In this document: positions 8,907 through 17,663 of the stretch, piece by piece | How positions within the stretch are numbered: the stretch's first letter is position 1 | Layout: each line of letters starts with the position of its first letter | Origin: CAYRIH01 sp964424375 | GTDB taxonomy: Bacteria; Patescibacteriota; Kazan-3B-28; UBA10110 | Length of the DNA: 64,000 nt | Direction: 5' to 3' | NCBI GenBank assembly: GCA_964424375.1 | Contig: CAYRIH010000001.1 | Coordinates: forward strand, 1 to 64,000 | Translations under genes and position numbers: made by a program | The notes under the pieces: model-generated | What the model saw: only the letters and a program-made list of their open reading frames with translations | Database searches by the model: none | What the model was told of the DNA's origin: nothing

Positions 8907-10261
8907 TCAACTTACAACCACCAGGTCTGCAACTCCTAAAACACGTTTTGTGTGACCCGCATCCTTTACGACTTCTTCATGGATACGAATCGGTTCAGGA
9001 CCAGAAAACGCAAGGCCATTTCGAAGATCACTAACAAAGGNNNNNNNNNNACTCGAACAATGACGTTGAATAACTCTCCGTTTTCTGATTCGCTGCCATT
9101 AATTATGTATTCTACTGCTTTTGTTGACGATCCTTTCATCGCACAAAGATAAAGAAGAATACCGATGTATGGCAACATCGCCTTACCGTGAATCTCGGAT
9201 GCTTCACTGGGATAGATTCTGGGCATATGAGCATCGCCTTTGTAGATTAGATCATTTCCGAGCTGTACAACTATAGATTTTATTATAGGTACAGCCTTGT
9301 CCAGAGGAAGACTTTGAAATCCTTTGATTCCACCCCCCTCATCTATAGAAATGTCTATAATAATCCCATCAGTCTTCATACGCACTAAGGAAGAAAGATC
9401 TACTACTTCTGGAGCAAGACCTTTAGGATCAAAGGCAGTCAGAATTAAACCAGCAACACCCTCCAAATCAGCAGAAGGAACTACCCCGCTTTGTCGGATC
9501 TGTATATTTGGATAATGCCCAAACTCCTGAGAAAGTTTGTCACATTTATCTGAGAACTTTTCATACAATAGAATAGAAAGTTCTCTCCCAAATTGAGAAT
9601 TAGCAAGCATTCGCTTCAGTGCCGAAACACCTGCTACTCCTCCTCCGGAAATAATAATTTTATCTCCAGATATCACTCGGGCAAGTACTTGGTCAGCAGC
9701 AATCTCTCCAGCAAATACCGACATAGAAGATCGCACCGGAACTTCAAAATTACCAGTGAGTTCCGGGGAACACTTCCCTATATAAGAACCGTCAAAAATC
9801 CCAGCAATCTTCTTATTAACAAGAAGATTGTATGTACCACAACCAGTCTCCAACACTCCAGTGTGGAGTGCGCCTATACGGATAAACGGACCAGGGATTC
9901 TCGATTCGTAATCAAACGGTTCTTTTAGAGAGTGTACTACCGATACAGCCCCGACACTTGAAATTTCTGATTCAGATATAATGGTCGCACCGGCTTCAAT
10001 GTAATCTTCATTTGCAAAGCCAGCATCTACCCCCGCATTCTCAACAACATAGATTACCAGATTCATCCCAGCACCTAAGCTCCATTGTTTTAGAGCTCTT
10101 ATCTGATCTGGTATAATCCCTACTCTACGTTCTTGATTGGAAGTACCTTCATCTAAATGCCGATCAGTTCCAAGAAGAAAAACAACATCGGAGGCATCCT
10201 TGATTCTCGACACTTCGGGCAAAGTATGATTATAGCCCGAATAGTCATCATTATCTTCCAT
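8907..10261 (-). CDS. alanine dehydrogenase/PNT-like NAD(P)-binding protein, with a gap
   Basis: About 450 residues. The N-terminus has ERRVGIIPDQIRALKQW, the AlaDH/PNT opening (xRRVGxxP), and the middle has IIISGGGVAGVSAL, a Rossmann GxGxxG-like nucleotide loop. Family members deaminate alanine to pyruvate or act on related amino acids such as lysine/saccharopine; the substrate here is unclear. The gap at 9041-9050 shifts the frame: the true tail reads SDLRNGLAFSGPEPIRIHEE and ends GVADLVVVS at TGA 8907-8909. AGAGGTGA precedes ATG 10261. tRNA-Tyr lies 50 bases upstream on the same strand, so both probably share a transcript. Confidence 0.8.
9041..9050. other. scaffold gap (10 N)
   Basis: Ten Ns inside the alanine-dehydrogenase-like gene; the reading frame differs on the two sides, so the length is a placeholder. 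Confidence 0.99.
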
Positions 10262-10311
10262 TGTAATTCACCTCTGTCAAAGTGTTTTATCTGGTTATGT
10301 ACAAAATAAGG

Positions 10312-10396
10312 TGGTGGGGGAGGCGAGATTCGAACCCGCGAAGGCGTTGCCAACGGTTTTACAGACCGCTCCCTTTGACCACTCGGGAACTCCCCC
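10312..10396 (-). tRNA. tRNA-Tyr (anticodon GTA)
   Basis: 85 bases with encoded CCA. Acceptor GGGGGAG / CTCCCCC, anticodon loop CTGTAAA giving GTA, a long variable arm as expected for bacterial tRNA-Tyr (class II), and TTCGAATC in the T loop. It stands just upstream of the alanine-dehydrogenase-like gene and in the same block as tyrS. Confidence 0.97.
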
Positions 10397-10544
10397 AAAA
10401 CCCACCTTAAGGATTCGAAATTAAAACAAATACAGAAGTTTTACAAAACAGCTGTAAATAAATTATATTGTTAAGGTAACTTAATGGACTCTTTAAAATA
10501 CCAAAATTAAAAGTCCCCGTCAAATAAATTATATATAAAAAAAA

Positions 10545-11669
10545 TTAAAATCTCATTATTTCTTTGTAGATTTCAGTATATTTTTTGAGTAAATCAATAG
10601 AGGTATATTCATCTGGTTGGTGGCATTGCTCGTGGATTCCAGGACCAAAGATTACTACTTTACCAAACTGAGAAAAGATTGCTGCTTCATTCCAACCATA
10701 AGAAACTTCAAATTTCTTTTTGCCAAAAGTTTTGTGTGCTAAATCAGCAATCTTCTTTACTAACTTATCAGACTGCTTAGTACTAAAAGATTCTCCACTA
10801 AATTGTATGGATACTTTTGCATCTGGCACAGTCTTTTGAATAATTTTTTTAGCTCTTTCAATTTCTTTTTTTAAATCTTCGCTGGGAAGCAAACGTCTAT
10901 CAATAGTAAATATACAAAAATCAGCAACACTGTTTACATTTTGTCCGCCCTGGATTTGACCAATATTTTGAGTAGAGTAACCATATAAACTATCAGGTTT
11001 CTTTTTGTCTAAATTAGCTTCTAGTTTAATCAATTCACCCATAATTTTATGGGCTTTGTAAATAGCACTATTCTTTAAATTATTTTTGTAAGTGGTCCTG
11101 CTACCATGAGCAGTCTTACCAGTAGTCTCAATCTTGAGAGCAAAGCAAGCTTTCTGGCCAATAGTAATATTACCAGTACTAGGTTCAGGAATAATAATCT
11201 CTGCATCCTTTATATTAAAAGTGCCTATGATTTCTAGTATTTTTTTTCCGCCAGTACCCTGATCTTCTTCATCGGCATCAAAAATCAAATAAATATCTCG
11301 CTTGGGTTTCTTAGTTTCCAGTCCAGCTATGATCATGGCAACTAAACCAGCTTTCATATCAGAAGTGCCCAGGCCATAGAATTTATCGCCAAGAATTTCT
11401 GGCTTTAAGGGATCTCTTTTCCAGCCAGAAGGGTTAATAGTGTCAGTATGACCTGCGAAGATTATTGGATTATTGGAAGTTTTACCTTTAATCTTAATTA
11501 TTAAATTATAGAGATCTAATTTATCCTTTTTATATTTCTGCTCAGTAATTTCAGCTTTACCTATAAATAAACTTTTTATATAGGTAACAATCTCTTTATT
11601 AGATTTGGAATTGCGTGAATCAATACTCACTAATTTCTTCAAAATTTCTACTGCATCGTTTTTTTTCAT
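10545..11669 (-). CDS. M20-family metallopeptidase (ArgE/DapE-like)
   Basis: 374 residues. Seen: FAGHTDT (first metal His with Asp), GLGTSDMKAGL (bridging Asp), DADEED (catalytic and metal Glu), and a C-terminal EQCHQPDEY (last His). Family members are two-zinc amidohydrolases removing acyl or amino-acid groups; the exact substrate cannot be told. Its ATG overlaps the TGA of a 22-codon trmD remnant (ATGA), so translation may be coupled to khpA-side transcription through that remnant. It forms the right end of the presumed insertion. Confidence 0.88.
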   Translation of the reverse strand: MKKNDAVEILKKLVSIDSRNSKSNKEIVTYIKSLFIGKAEITEQKYKKDKLDLYNLIIKIKGKTSNNPIIFAGHTDTINPSGWKRDPLKPEILGDKFYGLGTSDMKAGLVAMIIAGLETKKPKRDIYLIFDADEEDQGTGGKKILEIIGTFNIKDAEIIIPEPSTGNITIGQKACFALKIETTGKTAHGSRTTYKNNLKNSAIYKAHKIMGELIKLEANLDKKKPDSLYGYSTQNIGQIQGGQNVNSVADFCIFTIDRRLLPSEDLKKEIERAKKIIQKTVPDAKVSIQFSGESFSTKQSDKLVKKIADLAHKTFGKKKFEVSYGWNEAAIFSQFGKVVIFGPGIHEQCHQPDEYTSIDLLKKYTEIYKEIMRF

Positions 11670-11734
11670 AAAAAATACTCTTTAAAGAAATCATTAATTA
11701 AGTCCGGAAAAATTGTAATAAAAGTCAGTTTCAT
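11666..11734 (-). pseudogene. trmD 5' remnant (22 codons)
   Basis: Reads MKLTFITIFPDLINDFFKEY then FL and TGA; 18 of 22 residues equal the start of the intact TrmD at 4621. It follows khpA in the order rpsP-khpA-trmD that is common in bacteria, so this is probably the original trmD position, split when the DNA now at about 4.6-11.7 kb entered. Confidence 0.8.
11694..11725. repeat. direct repeat copy 2 (trmD remnant)
   Basis: 32 bases identical to 4581-4612; the pair brackets about 7.1 kb containing tyrS, tRNA-Tyr and four other genes. Confidence 0.9.
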
Positions 11735-11766
11735 CCTCTTAAGTATATCTTATTCTAAAGTTATTT

Positions 11767-11802
11767 ATTAAACGGTTCTGCTGTACAGCAGAACCGTTTA
11801 AT
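11767..11802. repeat. palindrome, ACGGTTCTGCTG family, copy 1
   Basis: Perfect 36-base palindrome with half-site TTAAACGGTTCTGCTGT. The same core recurs at 42766-42797 and 43095-43124. Here it lies between khpA and the trmD remnant; T-rich sequence follows it only on the plus strand, so simple termination of khpA is not obvious. Confidence 0.85.
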
Positions 11803-11824
11803 TTTTGTTTTTATCTAGTTAAAA

Positions 11825-12178
11825 TTACTCCTCTGAGAGTTCCTTCAGATCATCCTTAGTGGTAGTCTGAGGAGCTTCTTCTGCCTCTTCATCACTGGTA
11901 GCAGATGGTTTAGCACCACCCTCATCACTACCTTCCGGCTCAATAATCTTCAGATTGATCCGAGCATTGGTCTGTGCCCCTAAAACTCTTAAAAGAGTTC
12001 TAATAGCCTTGGCTGTGCGTCCCTCTTTGCCGATAACTTTACCCATATCAGCTGGATCAACAGACAATTCAATCAAAACCCCCATTTCGTCAACCTTGCG
12101 ATCAACTTTAACTTCGTCTGGATTGTCGACAATAGCCTTAACTACATATTCAATGAAATTCTTATCATTGTCAGCCAT
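11825..12178 (-). CDS. khpA: KH-domain RNA-binding protein KhpA
   Basis: 117 residues. A single type II KH domain fills residues 8-80, with VIGKEGRTAKAIRTLLR carrying the GxxG loop (GKEG). The family's small RNA-binding proteins (YlqC/KhpA) are normally about 75-85 residues; this one adds an acidic tail of about 35 residues (DEEAEEAPQTTTKDDLKE). It sits between rpsP and the trmD remnant, the usual place. AGGAAG precedes the ATG. Confidence 0.93.
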   Translation of the reverse strand: MADNDKNFIEYVVKAIVDNPDEVKVDRKVDEMGVLIELSVDPADMGKVIGKEGRTAKAIRTLLRVLGAQTNARINLKIIEPEGSDEGGAKPSATSDEEAEEAPQTTTKDDLKELSEE

Positions 12179-12226
12179 AATAATCTTCCTCCAATTACTC
12201 TTAATTAATATATTTATTCTAATATA

Positions 12227-12721
12227 CTAGTCGTTTTCTTTTTTATTATCGTTAGCAGATTTATCCACTTTAGTTTCTGGCTCTTCTTTTAGATCTTCTG
12301 TCTTAGTTTCATCAGCATCAACAGAAGTTTTTTCTGGCTTAACTTCTTCTGTTTTATTTTCTTCTGTTTTAGATTCATCTACCTCCACTTTAGCGACAGT
12401 CCCTTTTTCTGTTTTAGATTCTTTGGGTTGATCTTCATCTTTTTTGCTTTTCTTAGGTGGTTTCTGCTTTTGAATAATTGGCAAATCAAAACCAACCTTA
12501 TTCAGCAATTTAGCAACAGTGTTACTGGGTTTAGCTCCTTGAGACATCCAATATTCAACTCTTTCTTTATTAACCAAAAGAGGTTGATCTTGGGCTATGG
12601 AATTATAGGTTCCCACTGCCTCAACAAATTTTCCATCCGTAGGTTTACTATGTTCAGCAACTACAATCCTATACATAGGATGGTTGCGTCTACCTTTACG
12701 GGATAATCTAATAACAAGCAA
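12227..12721 (-). CDS. rpsP: 30S ribosomal protein S16 with long charged tail
   Basis: 164 residues from a TTG start. Residues 1-85 are S16 (IRLSRKGRRNHPMYRIVVAE, FVEAVGTYNS, ERVEYWMSQGAKPSNTVAKLL), which assembles in the 30S body. Residues 86-164 are a low-complexity tail built of Lys, Glu, Thr and Asp with repeats of the type ESKTEE/NKTEEVKPEKT; bacterial S16 usually stops near residue 80-90. First gene of the rpsP-khpA unit; TATTAT/TATAAA sequences upstream may be its -10 box. Confidence 0.95.
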   Translation of the reverse strand: MLVIRLSRKGRRNHPMYRIVVAEHSKPTDGKFVEAVGTYNSIAQDQPLLVNKERVEYWMSQGAKPSNTVAKLLNKVGFDLPIIQKQKPPKKSKKDEDQPKESKTEKGTVAKVEVDESKTEENKTEEVKPEKTSVDADETKTEDLKEEPETKVDKSANDNKKEND

Positions 12722-12942
12722 TTTCTTACCTTATCTGAATTATTTTATAATACAAGTCAGAGATTACCGTAAATAACCCATTTCTGTCAACCCCATTCCA
12801 ATTTTTGGGGCAGTCGTAATAGAGTAATTCATCATTTCATCTATTAGTGGTAATCTATTATCTCTTAATAATAATTCGGGAAAAACTGAGATTGAGTAAA
12901 ATTCTTGCCTCAGAAAGCAAAAAATGCATATACTATATAAGT

Positions 12943-13314
12943 ATGGCAGCTCAACCAAAGAAAAAAATTAGTCGCGTTCGGGGTAGAACTAGAAGAGCTC
13001 ATAACAAAATTGTCCTTCCAAAGCTCTCTAATTGTCCAAAATGCCGGGCGCTCATACCACCTCATATTGCCTGTCCAGAATGTGGTTTTTACGGTAGTAA
13101 AAAGATATTGATTACTAAAACTGACAAACATATAGATCAAAAACTAAAAGAAGAGAAAAAAACTGCCTCTAAACCAAAACCATCTCCAAAACCTGCAAAA
13201 GACACAAAAAGCCAAGAATCTCAAGATTCCTCCCTCCGGGCCGGAGACCCTAAAGGGCCAGAGGCGACTTCTCCGCCAGCTGGCGGACGAGACACCAAGG
13301 AAAATAAAAAATAA
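12943..13314 (+). CDS. rpmF: 50S ribosomal protein L32 with C-terminal extension
   Basis: 123 residues from ATG 12943 (MAAQPKKKISRVRGRTRRAH). A zinc ribbon, CPKC...CPEC at residues 27-46, marks L32. The normal protein ends near residue 60; the rest is a Lys/Pro/Ser tail whose last part (residues 97-119) is encoded by unusually GC-rich DNA (13234-13303) containing the palindrome TCCGCCAGCTGGCGGA, probably a repeat element captured in frame. TATACT/TATATA lies directly before the ATG, so the mRNA may have almost no leader. Confidence 0.93.
   Translation: MAAQPKKKISRVRGRTRRAHNKIVLPKLSNCPKCRALIPPHIACPECGFYGSKKILITKTDKHIDQKLKEEKKTASKPKPSPKPAKDTKSQESQDSSLRAGDPKGPEATSPPAGGRDTKENKK
13234..13303. repeat. 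GC-rich palindromic element inside rpmF
   Basis: Contains TCCGCCAGCTGGCGGA (palindrome) in otherwise AT-rich sequence and encodes the last part of the L32 tail. Similar GC-rich palindromic bits occur at 31908-31946 and 62054-62130. Confidence 0.5.
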
Positions 13315-13344
13315 ACTTGATAATACTAAAATTATAAATTTTAT

Positions 13345-13815
13345 ATGGCTTCCAATAGACATTTTGCCAGAATTACTTTAATGCAAAGTTTATATGAATA
13401 TCTACAGCGGGATGGAGATTTAGTTAAAATTGTAAATCGCAATGCCGGCAAATATAATTTTGAAGACAATAATTTAAAATTTATTAAAAAAATTGGTAAG
13501 GGCGTCAAAAAAAACTTAGTAGAGATTGATAAAATTATCAGTATTTCTGCCCCAGAATGGCCCATCACTCAAATTGCTCAAGTTGACTTATCTATCCTCA
13601 GACTCGCTATATTCGAGCTGATTTTTGATGATGAGGTACCACCTAAAGCAGTTATCAATGAAGCAGTCGAATTGGGCAAAGCCTTCGGTGGAGAAAACAC
13701 CAGTAAATTTGTTAATGGAGTATTAGGAACTGTTTATCGTAATTCCGAGAAATACGAAGAAGAAACCGACAAAGAAACTCCCGATAAAACCAAGCCTAAA
13801 TCTAACAAAAAATAA
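13345..13815 (+). CDS. nusB: transcription antitermination factor NusB
   Basis: 156 residues, all-helical NusB fold: ARITLMQSLYEYL at the start, DLSILRLAIFEL and PPKAVINEAVELGKAFGGENTSKFVNGVLG in the second half, the family's best-conserved stretch. Binds boxA RNA with S10 and supports rRNA transcription. It is followed by rnc after 12 bases, so the two share a transcript, possibly with rpmF. The C-terminus adds a short Lys/Glu tail. Confidence 0.95.
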   Translation: MASNRHFARITLMQSLYEYLQRDGDLVKIVNRNAGKYNFEDNNLKFIKKIGKGVKKNLVEIDKIISISAPEWPITQIAQVDLSILRLAIFELIFDDEVPPKAVINEAVELGKAFGGENTSKFVNGVLGTVYRNSEKYEEETDKETPDKTKPKSNKK

Positions 13816-13827
13816 CTTCTATAAATT

Positions 13828-14505
13828 ATGGATGACTCACAGACATTAGAAACAGAACTTAAAATCAAATTTAAGAATAAAGATTTACTTCAACAAGCCT
13901 TCATACATCGATCTTATCTTAATGAGAATGATTTCTATTTAGGAAATAATGAAAAATTAGAATTCTTGGGTGACGCCGTGCTTGAATTAATTGTTACTGA
14001 TTATCTATACCAAAAATTCCCTAATAAAAATGAAGGAGAACTAACCGCTTTACGTTCTGCGCTAGTCAAACGACAAACTCTAGCTCAAGTTGCCGAGGAA
14101 TTAAAATTTCATAAATACTTAAAGCTCAGCAAAGGTGAAGCTAAGACAGTTAATAATCAAGTTGCTATCTTATCTAATACCGTAGAAGCCCTTATCGGCG
14201 CCCTCTATTTAGATACTGGTTTAGAATCTGCTAAAAAGTTTATTAAAACTTATCTATTGCCCAAGCTTGATTCTATTATTGAATCCAATTTATATATTGA
14301 TGCTAAAAGCCAACTTCAAGAAATTATTCAAGAAAAAAATGGATTAACTCCCCATTACAAAGTTATCCAAGAATCGGGCCCTGATCATGATAAAAAATTT
14401 GAAGTCGCTGTTTATGCTGGAAATCAAGAATTAGCTCAAGGCAGTGGCAACTCTAAACAAGCCGCTCAAACTGACGCCGCCAGCAAAGCCCTAAAAAACC
14501 TTTAA
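13828..14505 (+). CDS. rnc: ribonuclease III
   Basis: 225 residues. Catalytic domain with NEKLEFLGDAVLELIV (signature ERLEFLGD-like) and VEALIGALYLDTG, then a C-terminal double-stranded RNA-binding domain (DAKSQLQEIIQEKNG...GSGNSKQAAQTDAASKALKNL). Cuts double-stranded RNA in rRNA maturation and mRNA decay. Ends six bases before the convergent nrnA-like gene. Confidence 0.97.
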   Translation: MDDSQTLETELKIKFKNKDLLQQAFIHRSYLNENDFYLGNNEKLEFLGDAVLELIVTDYLYQKFPNKNEGELTALRSALVKRQTLAQVAEELKFHKYLKLSKGEAKTVNNQVAILSNTVEALIGALYLDTGLESAKKFIKTYLLPKLDSIIESNLYIDAKSQLQEIIQEKNGLTPHYKVIQESGPDHDKKFEVAVYAGNQELAQGSGNSKQAAQTDAASKALKNL

Positions 14506-14511
14506 CTACCA

Positions 14512-15444
14512 CTACTGATCCACATTAAATCCAGCTGCCTTAATATGTCCGCCGCCGCCAAAAACTGCTGCTAATTTGCTCACATCTACATTTGGATCCT
14601 CAGTACGCAAGCTACCCTTAAACCCTTGCTCTCTTTCTGATAATAACATAGTAGCTTTCATTCCTGGGACAGTATTCATTAAATCAATCACCCCCTCTAA
14701 ATCAGCCATAGTAGCACCGGATTTCTCTAAATCTCTTTGAGTAATAATAGAAAAAATCAGACCTAATTCTCTGTCTTGCTTAATTTTATTTAGAGTTGTT
14801 CCCCATAATTTAAGCTGAGGAATACTCTTGTCAAGATACACATTTTGAGTAATCTTGCCTAAACTGGCCCCCTTTTCCATTAATTGACTAGCTATATTAA
14901 AAACCTCTGCAGTAGTATTGCTGTGCTTAAAACTACCTGTATCTGTAGACAAGCCTGTCATTATACAAGTAGCCGCATTTTTGGATAATTCAATTTCCCA
15001 TTCCTTAAATATATAAAATACCAGTTGAGCGCTGGATGATGCCTGAGAATCAATAATGTGCAAACCTGGAGAAAGATTCTGTTTTGCATGATGATCAATT
15101 ATTATTAATGATTGAGGCCAATCAATATTTAGTTCATCATCTTCAAAAAACCCCGTTCGACTCCAACCGCCGCAATCAATCATTACGACCACATCAAAAT
15201 CCAAAGGTGAGAAATTATCTTTGACAGTAAAAAAATATGGCAGATACGAAAACGCTTCTGGAAGAGTATCTATAATTGATACTTCTACTTGCTTATTCAA
15301 ACCACACAAAGCAATACGCATAGCCAAACTAGAGCCTATGGCATCACCATCAGGTTTCTGGTGGGTAACAATTAATATCTTTGAAGCTCTAAGAATTATA
15401 TCCTTAAATTTTTGAATCTTTGTCTTCAGAGCTTTTGATATCAT
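14512..15444 (-). CDS. DHH-family phosphoesterase (NrnA-like)
   Basis: 310 residues. DHH motifs are visible: VTHQKPDGDAIGSSLA (motif I), VVMIDCGG, IIDHHAKQ (DHH), TGLSTDTGSF, and the DHHA1 ending FGGGGHIKAAGF. Such enzymes degrade nanoRNA or cyclic dinucleotide products using Mn. Its start overlaps rbfA by 41 bases, an arrangement frequently seen as infB-rbfA-nrnA. An alternative shorter start cannot be excluded but no good one is seen before the first DHH motif. Confidence 0.9.
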   Translation of the reverse strand: MISKALKTKIQKFKDIILRASKILIVTHQKPDGDAIGSSLAMRIALCGLNKQVEVSIIDTLPEAFSYLPYFFTVKDNFSPLDFDVVVMIDCGGWSRTGFFEDDELNIDWPQSLIIIDHHAKQNLSPGLHIIDSQASSSAQLVFYIFKEWEIELSKNAATCIMTGLSTDTGSFKHSNTTAEVFNIASQLMEKGASLGKITQNVYLDKSIPQLKLWGTTLNKIKQDRELGLIFSIITQRDLEKSGATMADLEGVIDLMNTVPGMKATMLLSEREQGFKGSLRTEDPNVDVSKLAAVFGGGGHIKAAGFNVDQ

Positions 15445-15763
15445 CTAAAATACTTTCTACTTTATAACGTTGCTGGGGATCTTTATCTAAATACCATAAA
15501 ATCTTAGGTACTCGTTTCATTAAAAGTTTTTTATAAAGTAACGATTGAATTAACTTAGACTTTTTAGTCAGGCGTTTAAATATTGTTTCTTGATTCTTTT
15601 CTCCAGTAAAACTCACCCAAATTTTAGCCTGTGATAGATCCCGACTTATCAATATATCATTAATTGAAATAAAACCCACGCCAAAACCTGATCCTTCTTT
15701 AATAAAGATCTCTCCTAAAATCCGTTGTAATTGGCTCTTGACCCGTTGTAATCTTAAATTCAT
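15404..15763 (-). CDS. rbfA: ribosome-binding factor A
   Basis: 119 residues, one KH-like RbfA domain: RLQRVKSQLQRILGEI at the N-terminus and SRDLSQAKIWVSF and VPKILWYLDKD later. Acts in late 30S maturation in the cytoplasm. Its ATG overlaps the stop of infB (ATGA at 15760-15763), and its 3' end overlaps the nrnA-like gene, so all three are one operon. Confidence 0.93.
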   Translation of the reverse strand: MNLRLQRVKSQLQRILGEIFIKEGSGFGVGFISINDILISRDLSQAKIWVSFTGEKNQETIFKRLTKKSKLIQSLLYKKLLMKRVPKILWYLDKDPQQRYKVESILDDIKSSEDKDSKI

Positions 15764-17541
15764 GTGATAATTTTGGCTTTCAAATGTTCTACTTTAACAA
15801 ATTCTACCCTATCTCCTTCCTTGACTTTTGAACTCATCTCTACCAAAAACCCAAAATCACCATCTCTGGCTGTTTCCACATCATCAATCATAAGTTTGAT
15901 GCCTATTACTACTCCTTCACCCACAAAACTATCGCCCCGATATGCCCGAAATAGATAATCTTTATGAACTGTTCCTTTTTTAACCTTTACACCAATAATT
16001 TTTTGCTTGGGAGTACTTCTAAATATCTTTAAAACTTCTCCCTCTGCTTCAATATCTTCAACTTTTTCAAAACCAATTGACTCTATTAATAGCTTAGCCA
16101 AATCATCAGTCAATTCATAAATAATATCATAGGTTATAACTTTAATCTTTTCTTTGCTTGACATTTGATTTGCTCCTGGCGAAACATTTACTTTAAAACC
16201 AATAACAAAAGCCTTGCTTCCTTGAGCTGATAGAATATCCGATTCATTTATATTGCCAACACCACTAGATATTATAATTACGCTCCCCCCTCTATCGGTC
16301 TTTATTAGACTAAGTTGATCAACTATAGCCTGCAGTGAACCTTGGGTGTCAGCTTTAATCACTACATTTAAATTCTTAGTTTTTTGAGCTTTAATATGAT
16401 CAGTCAAAGCATCAAGTACACTTTTGGTAACCACTACTCTGTGAGTAGATGAAATTCTATTGTTAGCAGCTTTTGTTCTAGCAATTTTTTCACTATCTAC
16501 TACTATTAACATATCCCCAACTTGTGGAACGGCCGAAAATCCCGTGATACTTACTGGCATTGAAGGTAGAGCTTCCTTGATTCGCTTTCCATTATAATCC
16601 TGCATAGCTTTAACTTTGCCGTAAACTCCACCCACTACGAAATTATCTCCCACCAATAATTTTCCAGCCCGCACTATAATAGTAGCCGATTGGCCTATTT
16701 TAACATCGTGCCGAGCTTCAATAATTATTCCTTTAGCTTTGCCGGTTTGGCGAGCAGTTAATTCAGCTATTTCGGAAGTTAAATTAATTAAAGTTAATAA
16801 ATCATCCATACCTTTGCCAGTTTTAGTCGATACCGCCGCTAAAGGAACCTTGCCGCCCCATGACTCTGTTAATATGCCATACTCACCCAACTGTTGCTTA
16901 ACCTTTTCAATATCAGCACCCGGCTTATCAATCTTAGTTACCGCTACAATAATGGGCACACTAGCAGCCTGGGCTAATTTTATGGCCTCTATAGTTTGAG
17001 GTTTAACTCCTTCTTCAGCCGCAACTACTAAAACTACTACATCTGTTACTTTAGTTCCTTGTGCTCTGATGGCACTAAAGGCTTCATGACCAGGAGTATC
17101 CAAAAAAGTAATTATTTGACCTTTGTAATCAATTTGATAAGAACCAATATGTTGAGTGATGCCACCTGATTCCCCCTCAGCAACTTTGGTTTTCCGAATA
17201 TAATCCAGTAGAGAGGTTTTTCCATGATCAACATGCCCCATAACTGTAACAATTGGGGCTCTGGAAGAAACTTCACCTTCTTCTTGGTCTTGATCTATTA
17301 ATAATTCTTCGTTTGATTTGTCTTCTACTGCCTCAAACCCAAAATCATCAGATATGATGGCCGCCGTTTCAAAATCTATACTATCATTAATAGTAGCCAA
17401 AACCCCATTGGATAATAGTTGTTTAATAACTTCTGTTACTGGACAATTCAAAATTAAAGCTAAATCTGACACTCTAATTACAGAAGATATATTTATTATC
17501 TTTTTAGCTTGGTCTAGATTGTCTGCTTTATCATCATTCAT
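15760..17541 (-). CDS. infB: translation initiation factor IF-2
   Basis: 593 residues. Short N-terminal domain, then the GTPase: GHVDHGKTSLLD (G1), GGITQHIG (G2), DTPGHEAF (G3), TKIDKPGAD (G4); domains II-IV follow, ending in the fMet-tRNA-binding region. About 590 residues is short compared with enterobacterial IF-2, because the long N-terminal linker is missing, as in other streamlined genomes. First gene of infB-rbfA-nrnA. Confidence 0.97.
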   Translation of the reverse strand: MNDDKADNLDQAKKIINISSVIRVSDLALILNCPVTEVIKQLLSNGVLATINDSIDFETAAIISDDFGFEAVEDKSNEELLIDQDQEEGEVSSRAPIVTVMGHVDHGKTSLLDYIRKTKVAEGESGGITQHIGSYQIDYKGQIITFLDTPGHEAFSAIRAQGTKVTDVVVLVVAAEEGVKPQTIEAIKLAQAASVPIIVAVTKIDKPGADIEKVKQQLGEYGILTESWGGKVPLAAVSTKTGKGMDDLLTLINLTSEIAELTARQTGKAKGIIIEARHDVKIGQSATIIVRAGKLLVGDNFVVGGVYGKVKAMQDYNGKRIKEALPSMPVSITGFSAVPQVGDMLIVVDSEKIARTKAANNRISSTHRVVVTKSVLDALTDHIKAQKTKNLNVVIKADTQGSLQAIVDQLSLIKTDRGGSVIIISSGVGNINESDILSAQGSKAFVIGFKVNVSPGANQMSSKEKIKVITYDIIYELTDDLAKLLIESIGFEKVEDIEAEGEVLKIFRSTPKQKIIGVKVKKGTVHKDYLFRAYRGDSFVGEGVVIGIKLMIDDVETARDGDFGFLVEMSSKVKEGDRVEFVKVEHLKAKIIT

Positions 17542-17584
17542 AATTTACAAACCCTCAAAAAATAATTAACTGTTCAAAATTGGC

Positions 17585-17613
17585 AATAAAAACTGCAAAT
17601 ATTTTCTGCAGTT
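17585..17613 (-). terminator. intrinsic terminator after rpsA
   Basis: AACTGCA / TGCAGTT stem (17591-17613) followed on the minus strand by TTTTATT; separates rpsA from infB. Confidence 0.75.
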
Positions 17614-17663
17614 ATTTAAAATAATGATTTTAGCTTTAAGATATTACCCTAGCAATATATAAT

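Noticed and set aside
12764..12958. 64-codon minus-strand frame between rpsP and rpmF
   Set aside because: Overlaps the rpmF start and promoter region, no ribosome binding site, odd composition.
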